Shown: positions 16,661 through 21,334 of the stretch, piece after piece
Layout of the letters: each line of letters starts with the position of its first letter
Numbering within the stretch: the stretch's first letter is position 1
Assembly (NCBI GenBank): GCA_030615565.1
Contig: JAUWZC010000007.1
Span: 1 to 21,334 of the forward strand
Reading direction: 5' to 3'
From: Desulfobacteraceae bacterium
GTDB lineage: Bacteria > Desulfobacterota > DSM-4660 > Desulfatiglandales > B25-G16
DNA: 21,334 nucleotides
The notes under the pieces: generated by a model
Told to the model about the DNA's origin: nothing
Database searches by the model: none
What the model saw: only the letters and a program-made list of their open reading frames with translations
Translations under genes and position numbers: made by a program

Positions 16661-16942
16661 GTCTCCCCTTTTAAAAATAATGTATTATTATAAGCAATCA
16701 TTGGTTAGTCCGCTGCATACAGATCATCAGCTTTTAGCGGAAAGTTAATTGCTGAATTCTTACTATTATACCTAATCTTGGTTTTTTTATCAGCCAAAAA
16801 GGATGTGTTTACCCTGATACGAAGAAAGCTTCGCCAATTATGGCAAGATGAAAAGAACCAATATCTCAATATATTTTCTTTTTTAAAGGAAGTGTCATAT
16901 CCAGCAGGTGTAGATATATCTCCCAATTATTATTTTATTGGC
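16661..16942. other. Intergenic stretch with no convincing gene
   Basis: Both strands are open for 60-70 codons from TTG starts, but the two readings overlap almost fully. Neither has a ribosome binding site or a recognisable motif, so neither is called. The promoter of the CNNM gene must lie in the first part, which is A/T-rich. Confidence 0.4.
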
Positions 16943-17040
16943 GTTCACAGGTTCAGACCTGCCTGACGCCCGCCTGCCGTACTGCGGGCAGGGATGGCAG
17001 GCGGGTTTTCGGTGAACCCTGAACCTCTGAACCCGTGAAC
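16943..17040. repeat. Long two-layer inverted repeat (MITE- or terminator-like)
   Basis: The outer arms GTTCACAGGTTCAGA (16943-16957) and TCTGAACCCGTGAAC (17026-17040) pair over 14 of 15 positions. The inner arms CCCGCCTGCC (16969-16978) and GGCAGGCGGG (16996-17005) pair perfectly over 10. A competing inner hairpin, CCTGCC with GGCAGG, is also possible. The GC-rich core is unlike its AT-rich surroundings. It lies just beyond the stop of the minus-strand lipoprotein gene (17053), so it may end or protect that transcript. It resembles the GC-rich CCTGCC-type dispersed repeats of environmental bacteria. Confidence 0.6.
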
Positions 17041-17052
17041 GGTTACATTATT

Positions 17053-17694
17053 TTATACATGATGGATAGGAAAGAATTCAAGAATCCGATGTGAGATCGG
17101 AACTTTTTTCTCAATGATATTCTTTAAATGAGTCAAGAGCAGATCTGACTCCTTTTTCTTATATTCACCGAATCCCAAACCTCTGAAGAGCTCAAGATAG
17201 GCTCGTCTGACCAACCAATCACTATTCTTCTTCAGCAACTCGAGCTTAAGTCGGTACAGATCTATATTCTCTCCCGCCTCCTCAAGCCAACCTTGGGGAT
17301 CTTTGTAAAGTTCCTTAAGCTTAGGGAAGGATAGATCCTTTTTAACAATCATGAAATAGATTGTGGCAAAAGCGGTAAGGCCACTGGGCTCAAGGTCGAC
17401 ACTCGGGTTAGGATACATGACTTTAAATTCTCCATAGTGCCTGAAAGCCATCCACAGTATCCTCCTGACACCGCGGTGATCGTGCTGACCGGGCATGGCG
17501 AGAAAATCCTCAGAAGTCAGCTTCATAAGCCCCCTGATATCGTGTTTCTCCGCAAATATAGCACCCTGTTTGACAAGCTGCCGGATCACATCTGTGTCGT
17601 CTTTACTTGAGCATGACGTCAGAAAGAAAAACAGGATCAGCCAAAATAGGCCCAGCCTTACTGAAAAATTGTGCCAATTACGATTTCTTTTCAT
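17053..17694 (-). CDS. Putative lipoprotein with NTF2-like character; C-terminus encoded by a repeat
   Basis: The 213-aa protein has a basic start, a hydrophobic run (LGLFWLILFFF) and a clean lipobox LTSC (C28), so it is predicted to be a lipid-anchored periplasmic protein. Residues 33-120 (DVIRQLVKQGAIFAEKHD, IRGLMKLTSEDFLAMPG, YGEFKVMYPNPSVDLEP) resemble NTF2/SnoaL-like small beta-barrel domains, but no specific family or substrate can be named. Residues 181-199 (KESDLLLTHLKNIIEKKVP) are the translation of a dispersed 60-nt repeat that lies outside genes elsewhere in this window. The C-terminus was therefore probably altered when the repeat arrived, and the original stop may have been lost. 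The ribosome binding site is weak. Upstream, 17695-17901 holds no gene. Confidence 0.7.
   Translation of the reverse strand: MKRNRNWHNFSVRLGLFWLILFFFLTSCSSKDDTDVIRQLVKQGAIFAEKHDIRGLMKLTSEDFLAMPGQHDHRGVRRILWMAFRHYGEFKVMYPNPSVDLEPSGLTAFATIYFMIVKKDLSFPKLKELYKDPQGWLEEAGENIDLYRLKLELLKKNSDWLVRRAYLELFRGLGFGEYKKKESDLLLTHLKNIIEKKVPISHRILEFFPIHHV
17095..17155 (-). repeat. Dispersed 60-nt repeat, copy 1 (inside a coding region)
   Basis: On the minus strand it reads GGAGTCAGATCTGCTC, TTGACTCATTTAAAGAA, TATCATTGAGAAAAAAGTTC. It matches the copies at 18645, 20089 and 20705. GAGTCA and TGACTC, ten bases apart, form a small palindrome. This copy is in frame within the C-terminus of the lipoprotein gene. Confidence 0.75.
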
Positions 17695-17901
17695 CGGTGC
17701 ACTTCTAAATAAACAACTTTTTACCGGGACGCACGGGACAGCGATAAAACTACTTATGCCCTCATCCTTGGGGTGCCTCCGAAATGATTATAGGAGATTT
17801 TTGCAGAGTCAGACTGCTTCTTCATCTACTTCGAGACCGAATGGTCTGGGTAAGCTGCGGGCGATCAGTGAAGCTGTTCGCCTCTCAGCTTCTCACGCTG
17901 G
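17695..17901. other. Intergenic gap with short inverted repeat
   Basis: No gene was found. AAGCTG (17871-17876) and CAGCTT (17886-17891), nine bases apart, form a small hairpin just behind the stop of the hydrolase gene on the minus strand. It could act as a weak terminator. The promoter of the lipoprotein gene should lie in the lower part. Confidence 0.3.
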
Positions 17902-18468
17902 TTATGTTGCGCCACCGGGTTTAGTGCTGGAGAGGAACTCGCTTAGACTTAATACCTTAGCATATGCCAATCCCAAAGCAGCCATAAAGGACCCGTGGAC
18001 TTCTTCCGTAGATATCGTCTTATCACCGAACCTAAGACTCTTCGTTGCGCACGCATCATGGATGACAATGCATTTGAATCCAAGATCAGCAGCAGCGCGT
18101 GTCGTAGCATCAATACACATGTGACTCATAGCACCGCAGATCACCACTCGTTTAATTCCCACTTTTTTCAATTCTTCTTGAAGACGAGTCTCTCGAAAAC
18201 TGTTCGGATAATGCTTTTGTATCACCAGTTCGTTTGGGAAAGGCTTAATACTGTCGTGAATTTCAACTCCAACGATATTCGGCAGAAAAAACGTAGCACT
18301 GTCACTGGTAGCGATGTGTTGCACATGGAATATTGGCCATTGGTTTTCACGAAACAATGACAACAAGTCTCTTGCATTTGCACTTGCCTCTTTAATCCTG
18401 ACCAGTTCCATATGACCGCCTGGGAAATAATCGTTTTGAATATCAACGAGGATCAGTGCAGTTTGCAT
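17902..18468 (-). CDS. Isochorismatase-family cysteine hydrolase
   Basis: This 188-aa protein has the full catalytic triad of the isochorismatase-like hydrolases: D9 in LVDIQNDYF, K85 in VIQKHYPNSF and C118 in GAMSHMCIDATTRAA. The VxQKxxxxxF and cis-peptide (GAMS) segments are typical, as is the ending HDACATKSL plus a HGSFMAALG helix. Family members are amidohydrolases (nicotinamidase, N-carbamoylsarcosine amidase, biuret hydrolase) or isochorismatases. Extra metal ligands of nicotinamidases are not evident, so a general cysteine hydrolase is the safest call. The protein is cytoplasmic. The ribosome binding site is poor. A long frame on the opposite strand over these bases is a shadow of this gene. 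Confidence 0.92.
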   Translation of the reverse strand: MQTALILVDIQNDYFPGGHMELVRIKEASANARDLLSLFRENQWPIFHVQHIATSDSATFFLPNIVGVEIHDSIKPFPNELVIQKHYPNSFRETRLQEELKKVGIKRVVICGAMSHMCIDATTRAAADLGFKCIVIHDACATKSLRFGDKTISTEEVHGSFMAALGLAYAKVLSLSEFLSSTKPGGAT

Positions 18469-18644
18469 CTATAGACACTTTCAATTCTTGCCAAACAACA
18501 TAGCTATTGAGTGATCGGAATTATTTCTAGAGTATTGAATAATTATATAAAAAATTCCAAAATATAAAAAGAGCCATGATTTTATATTTCAATTTCTTAC
18601 CGTGCTTAGTAAGAAAACCCATATTAACATAGAACCTATAAAGT

Positions 18645-18711
18645 TCGGTCCTGAACTTTTTGCTTAATGATATTCTTTAAATGAGTCAGGAACAGATCTG
18701 ACCCCTTTCTT
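18645..18711 (-). repeat. Dispersed 60-nt repeat, copy 2
   Basis: This copy lies 10 nt beyond the stop of the cupin gene ending at 18721. The minus-strand reading is GGGGTCAGATCTG, TTCCTGACTCATTTAAAGAA, TATCATTAAGCAAAAAGTTC. It has the same orientation relative to the gene as the other copies. The rest of the 18469-18720 gap is A/T-rich without a gene; it must contain the hydrolase promoter. Confidence 0.75.
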
Positions 18712-18720
18712 TTCTCATTG

Positions 18721-19032
18721 TCAGTCTTGTTTTAACGATATATCCAAAAGCTTTACTGCATTATCGAAGGTCTTCCAACCATGAAGTTCACCGGAGGGTA
18801 TAAAATAGGTTTCATTGGGATTAAGTATTTTTTGCTCATCACCGATAAACATTTCTATTTGACCTTGCAGGACAATGCCGCACTGGTCAAAGGGATGTTC
18901 ATGTCCGGCATCTTCCTTCTCCGGACCTATTTCCATACACACCATTATCAGGTTATCACCGATTTCCGCCTTGCTATTAATGCCCGGTCTGAACTCCTCT
19001 AACTGCAAGTTAGCCAAGTTCCAGAAAGACAT
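18721..19032 (-). CDS. Small cupin-domain protein
   Basis: The 103-aa single-domain cupin carries the first cupin motif as GHEHPFDQCGIVLQG (H44, H46, Q50, with Gln in place of the usual Glu) and the second as NETYFIPSGELHGWK (H84). A metal site of three histidines and one glutamine is therefore likely. Single cupins of this size bind sugars, polyamines or other small ligands, or act as small dioxygenases or isomerases; nothing here narrows the choice. The ribosome binding site is very strong (AAAGGAGGAGG just before the ATG). It lies downstream of the Fic/Doc toxin gene on the same strand, with an attC-like site between, and is followed by repeat copy 2. Confidence 0.82.
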   Translation of the reverse strand: MSFWNLANLQLEEFRPGINSKAEIGDNLIMVCMEIGPEKEDAGHEHPFDQCGIVLQGQIEMFIGDEQKILNPNETYFIPSGELHGWKTFDNAVKLLDISLKQD

Positions 19033-19090
19033 TTCCTCCTCCTTTGGTTTGGTTTATCCCTGTTTTTCCTCTTAACATTCTGACTTTTGA

Positions 19091-19146
19091 ACCTAAAGAT
19101 AAGCTCAGCCGATGCAATATGCGGTCGGCTGCAGCGAAAGTTGGGC
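19091..19146 (-). other. attC-like integron recombination site
   Basis: On the minus strand the site runs from GCCCAAC (fits RYYYAAC, 19140-19146) through TTTC, arm GCTGCAGCCGA (19125-19135), a 12-nt loop, arm TCGGCTGAGC (19103-19112) and TTATC to TTTAGGT (19091-19097). The last box fits GTTRRRY except for the first base. The two inner arms pair perfectly apart from one unpaired base in the first arm, three bases from its end, the place where classical attC sites carry their extrahelical base. Total length is 56 bp. It begins a few bases past the stop of the toxin gene, as in a gene cassette. The G-to-T change in the last box suggests a decayed site. It could alternatively be a plain terminator hairpin. 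Confidence 0.45.
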
Positions 19147-19149
19147 AGA

Positions 19150-19569
19150 CTAGTCCGCATCTGTTAGATGATTTCGAATGAACTTCTGTATAGCCGCGAC
19201 GACCTGTTCTTTGAACTCTGATGGGCTCTGTGCTACCCACACTGTGAAATTGTACAATTCCTGGGCATCAGCCTTCAACCATTTGCCGTTACCAAACAAG
19301 AACGTGAGCAAGGTGGTTATGGCAATTCTTTTTTTACCATTCTGAAAAGGATGGTTTTTGATCATAAGATAGAAGAGAATACTAGCCTTAGCGACCAGCG
19401 TTGGGTACAAGGTCTTGCCTGAGAATCTCTGAAACGGGGTCAGCACACAGCTTTCAAGCAAATTTGGAAACCGGGTAGAGAAATCCGGTATTGGCTCGTT
19501 GAAAGAGAGATGCTCCTTGGCGAGTCGGAAAGCAAGGTATTCTACGTCCGCTATGGTTATGATTCTCAC
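19150..19569 (-). CDS. Fic/Doc-family toxin (death-on-curing type)
   Basis: The 139-aa protein is a small Fic/Doc-fold protein. Its motif is HPFQNGKKRIA (H73-A83), compared with HPFxDGNKR in active Doc/Fic proteins, so the catalytic histidine is kept but the asparagine before KR is lysine. Doc-type toxins modify translation factors by phosphorylation; Fic proteins transfer AMP. Which applies is unknown, and the lysine may alter or reduce activity. The GTG start (19567-19569) shares one base with the TAG stop of the upstream HTH gene (TAGTG), so the pair is translationally coupled as in toxin-antitoxin operons. An attC-like site follows the stop. Confidence 0.85.
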   Translation of the reverse strand: MRIITIADVEYLAFRLAKEHLSFNEPIPDFSTRFPNLLESCVLTPFQRFSGKTLYPTLVAKASILFYLMIKNHPFQNGKKRIAITTLLTFLFGNGKWLKADAQELYNFTVWVAQSPSEFKEQVVAAIQKFIRNHLTDAD

Positions 19570-19826
19570 TATTCCTTGCCCAACTGCTTAAGGACTTCTC
19601 CATATTCCCGCACTGTTTTGCGAACAGCGGCGTCTATCCGTTTCTTTCCTCTTCTCGTTACCTCCTTGCCAAGGATGTTTGCGATAGTCTGGTCCGTAAT
19701 AACGTAGGTCCTGCCTATCTTTGTGGCAGGGATCTGTCCTTTCTTGACACGATTGTAGATTGCGATGCGGCTGACCCCGAGAAGCTTGGCCAGTTCAGGA
19801 ATAGTGATATACTTTTCGTTGGCCAT
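19569..19826 (-). CDS. HTH (excisionase/MerR-type) antitoxin
   Basis: The 85-aa protein begins with a winged-helix DNA-binding domain of the excisionase/HTH_17 type: YITIPELAKLLGVSRIAIYN (helix-turn-helix, about 6-25) and IPATKIGRTYVITDQTI (wing and recognition tail). A basic helical C-terminus (VTRRGKKRIDAAVRKTVREY) could wrap the toxin. It is the first gene of a two-gene operon and precedes a Fic/Doc toxin with a one-base overlap, so it is the likely antitoxin and autoregulator. Three operator-like repeats lie upstream (19869-19935). ATG at 19824-19826 has a moderate site, CAGGTAAG. It could instead be an excisionase-like regulator without antitoxin function, but the coupling argues against that. 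Confidence 0.82.
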   Translation of the reverse strand: MANEKYITIPELAKLLGVSRIAIYNRVKKGQIPATKIGRTYVITDQTIANILGKEVTRRGKKRIDAAVRKTVREYGEVLKQLGKE

Positions 19827-19868
19827 GGTTCTTACCTGAAATGATGATGTTAATCCAACACTTATAAA

Positions 19869-19935
19869 TTAACATAAGTTAATTTGGAATGCAAGAGTTA
19901 ACATAAGTTAATATGGTCTATACAGGTTAACATAA
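19869..19935 (-). promoter_or_regulatory. Operator: three repeats with exact 29-bp spacing
   Basis: TTAACATAAGTTAA (inverted repeat TTAAC-ATAA-GTTAA) occurs at 19869-19882 and 19898-19911; a half copy TTAACATAA lies at 19927-19935. Their starts are exactly 29 bp apart. They sit 43-110 nt upstream of the HTH gene start on the minus strand. Two palindromes and a half-site in front of an HTH antitoxin gene are expected for cooperative autorepression. A weak promoter candidate (TTGCAT, 17 nt, TAATTT) overlaps them. Confidence 0.6.
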
Positions 19936-20088
19936 TACTAGACGGCTTAAAAGACGGAATATATTACGCCTTTAAATGAGACAAAGACTATTAAAACAAA
20001 TCAATTCAATATTTAGTGCTATCTTTGGAAAAAAGGCAAAGAAAAGTATGCCTCATTGTCTTTGATGTATCGATTTAGAACCTAAGAT
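19936..20088. other. Intergenic, no gene seen
   Basis: This AT-rich stretch lies between the TA operator and repeat copy 3. Short frames only; no supported gene or RNA. Confidence 0.4.
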
Positions 20089-20148
20089 TTGACCCTAGTC
20101 TTTTTTCAAGAATATCTTTAAATAAGCCAAGAGCAGGTCTGGTCCCTC
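20089..20148 (-). repeat. Dispersed 60-nt repeat, copy 3 (diverged)
   Basis: This copy starts directly beyond the stop of the second cupin (20152). The minus-strand reading is GGGACCAGACCTGCTC, TTGGCTTATTTAAAGAT, ATTCTTGAAAAAAGACTAGG. Relative to copy 1 an inner pair of the palindrome changes from T-A to C-G, a compensatory change that keeps pairing; the outer pairs have decayed. Confidence 0.65.
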
Positions 20149-20151
20149 TAA

Positions 20152-20517
20152 TCATATCCAAACATTTTCTTCCGTTGTCAATTCGCCACCCGCATCACCA
20201 GTGTTTATAGTGCCCGCAGGTTCGACAAGCATGATTTTGCATTCCTCTTTTGCGAATGGTTTGTGTTCCACACCCCTCGGGACGACAAACATTTCTCCTG
20301 CCTTCAGGTCAACTTTACCGTCACGGAATTCGATGCTCATTTCGCCATCAAGAGCGATGAAGACCTCGTCGGTATCAGCGTGACTGTGCCAAACAAAGTC
20401 GCCTTGGAATTTAACCAATTTGAAATGATAGTCATTCATTTGGGCGATGATTTTAGGTGCCCAATGGTCAGCAAACTTGTCGAGCTTTTCTTCCAAGTTA
20501 ATCGGTGAATAATTCAT
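20152..20517 (-). CDS. Cupin-domain protein (121 aa)
   Basis: The start is placed at ATG 20515-20517, six bases after CAGGAGAGC; an upstream ATG at 20544 would add nine residues without a ribosome binding site. The first cupin motif is WHSHADTDEVFIALDGEM with H44, H46 and E51. The second is GEMFVVPRGVEHKPF with H85. A complete three-His/one-Glu metal site is thus present. Similar small cupins bind Mn, Fe or Zn and act as isomerases, dioxygenases or ligand sensors; no substrate is evident. The C-terminal tail (AGTINTGDAGGELTTEENVWI) is typical of a widespread cupin subgroup. Repeat copy 3 follows directly. Confidence 0.85.
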   Translation of the reverse strand: MNYSPINLEEKLDKFADHWAPKIIAQMNDYHFKLVKFQGDFVWHSHADTDEVFIALDGEMSIEFRDGKVDLKAGEMFVVPRGVEHKPFAKEECKIMLVEPAGTINTGDAGGELTTEENVWI

Positions 20518-20704
20518 ATAGCTCTCCTGAAATTTCAGCAGCAATTACTATACAGAAAATATTGCACATATTATGCATATTACCCTGAAATATAGAAGTA
20601 ACTTCGATTATTCTCTCCAATCTTCCAGCCTGACGATCTTTCTATCCGGACGGTGGTTGCTCCAGAGGCAAATGGTATTTTCTTTGATATATCAACGCAT
20701 AAAT
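20518..20704. other. Intergenic, no gene seen
   Basis: This is the upper half of the gap between the second cupin and the SDR gene. It is AT-rich near the cupin start and should hold its promoter; a TATTATGCATATTA stretch is near 20570. No supported frame. Confidence 0.35.
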
Positions 20705-20766
20705 TGGGTTTGACCCTGAACCTTTTTCTCAATGATATTCTTTTAATGAGTCAAGAGCAGGTTTAT
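20705..20766 (-). repeat. Dispersed 60-nt repeat, copy 4
   Basis: This copy lies 60 nt beyond the stop of the SDR gene (20827), with the same orientation as the others. The minus-strand reading is AAACCTGCTCTTGACTC, ATTAAAAGAATATCATTG, AGAAAAAGGTTCAGGGTC. The right arm of the palindrome is lost (TTATCA instead of TGACCC on the plus strand). Confidence 0.7.
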
Positions 20767-20826
20767 CACGTTTACACTTATCGGGCCGGACTGTCCCTAA
20801 TGAGGGTTTTTGCCTGCCTCCGTCAA

Positions 20827-21334
20827 TCAGACCTGTAAGCCCATTAAGCCGAACTTATCCATCATGAAGCGGTGAAATGCGTCGTCATCAAGATTGGCGC
20901 GTTTCCCGAGGAAATCCTCACTTAAAGGACCTGCGGAATAGACCGCCTTTGGAGCATCCGAGAGAACGGCCTCCAAAATAAGATCGGCGATCAGATCGGG
21001 GCCAGGAATGGACAGACCGGCGAACATCTTCCCCGTCTCTGCGCCTGCGGTTTGATAGATAGGTTTATAATCCGGATCAGTTCTGGCCATGAGATCGCCT
21101 GTCAATTTATTGCCAACTTCATTAAATTCAGTAGCAATGGGGCCTGGGCGGATAGCCACCACCCTTATTCCAAATGGAGCCAACTCCATACGTAATGCAT
21201 CAGTGATGCCTTCCACTGCATACTTGGCTGCTGCATAGACCCCGCTCCCGGGAAAAGTGAATTTTCCAACGATGGAGCTGAGGTTCACAATGGTTCCTTT
21301 TCTCAGATTGCGCATACCGGGTAAACAAGCCTGT
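20827..21334 (-). CDS. SDR-family oxidoreductase, 5'-truncated by the window edge
   Basis: Only the C-terminal 169 or so residues are present; the frame stays open through the window edge, with QACLPGMRNLRKGTIVN before the first internal Met. The catalytic serine is in NLSS (VNLSSIVGKF), followed by YAAAK (YxxxK) and the MELAPFGIRVVAIRPGPIATEF segment typical of classical SDRs of the KR/oxidoreductase kind. The Rossmann cofactor motif lies outside the window. The long C-terminal tail (YKPIYQTAGAETGKMFAG and PKAVYSAGPLSEDFLGKR) is of the type found in SDRs acting on hydrophobic or aromatic ketones. The substrate is unknown. Repeat copy 4 follows. Confidence 0.88.
   Translation of the reverse strand, partial: QACLPGMRNLRKGTIVNLSSIVGKFTFPGSGVYAAAKYAVEGITDALRMELAPFGIRVVAIRPGPIATEFNEVGNKLTGDLMARTDPDYKPIYQTAGAETGKMFAGLSIPGPDLIADLILEAVLSDAPKAVYSAGPLSEDFLGKRANLDDDAFHRFMMDKFGLMGLQV

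Noticed and set aside
16705..16966. Two overlapping 60-70 codon frames, one on each strand
   Set aside because: Both begin with TTG without a ribosome binding site, overlap each other and show no recognisable motif.
17495..18124. Long + strand open frame (209 codons) over the lipoprotein and hydrolase genes
   Set aside because: It overlaps two well-supported minus-strand genes, and its sequence is the antisense of the conserved hydrolase motifs.
19869..19935. 29-bp periodic repeats as a CRISPR array
   Set aside because: Only two full copies and a half copy of a 14-nt palindrome occur, the spacers are similar to each other, and no cas gene is near. An operator in front of an HTH gene fits better.
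18645..20766. The 60-nt repeats as classical attC sites
   Set aside because: They lack the paired RYYYAAC/GTTRRRY boxes and the long two-arm palindrome of attC; a REP-like repeat is more likely.
1..21334. tRNA or rRNA genes
   Set aside because: No stretch with the conserved T-loop (GGTTCGAATCC-like) and acceptor pairing, and no rRNA-like sequence, was seen.

Overview
The window looks like chromosomal DNA of an anaerobic bacterium of the Desulfobacterota (sulfate-reducing or syntrophic 'deltaproteobacterial') type. It has moderate-to-low GC, a heterodisulfide-reductase-like gene set joined to Wood-Ljungdahl C1 genes, a selenoprotein, and AT-rich intergenic repeats of the kind common in those genomes. 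The taxon is inferred from gene content only.

Region 1 (80-7822, + strand) is one energy-metabolism cluster: hdrB, a giant HdrA-GltD-HdrA fusion flavoprotein (1475 aa), mvhD, metV and metF. The mvhD gene is interrupted by an in-frame TGA at 5961-5963. A hairpin placed as expected for a bacterial SECIS follows it, and the protein continues with perfect family similarity, so it is read here as a 147-aa selenoprotein. Together the genes predict an Hdr/Mvh-linked methylene-tetrahydrofolate reductase. The GltD-like module adds a likely NAD(P)H site, so electron bifurcation or confurcation is plausible. No hdrC is seen; it may lie left of the window. The gaps in this operon hold repeat or structured DNA: an AT-rich repeat with a nested three-stem element before hdrA, and inverted arrays of a 9-nt word before mvhD.

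Region 2 (7838-10847) holds a secreted lytic transglycosylase, a tiny two-helix membrane protein and a fumarylacetoacetate-hydrolase-family enzyme, all on the minus strand, then a divergent SDR oxidoreductase on the plus strand.

Region 3 (10848-16660, minus strand) starts with a gene-poor stretch that hides two very short genes (54 and 53 codons of protein) behind a sigma-54-like site. A 1261-aa lipoprotein (TPR, DUF3857, transglutaminase) and a CNNM/CBS membrane protein follow.

Region 4 (16661-21334) looks like an accessory area of small minus-strand genes: a lipoprotein, an isochorismatase-family hydrolase, two cupins, an HTH-antitoxin/Fic-Doc toxin pair and a truncated SDR. Four copies of a roughly 60-nt repeat sit at the 3' ends of four of these genes, all in the same orientation, and one copy is read through as protein. 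The toxin gene is followed by a sequence with the architecture of an integron attC site. The antitoxin promoter carries three operator-like repeats spaced exactly 29 bp apart.
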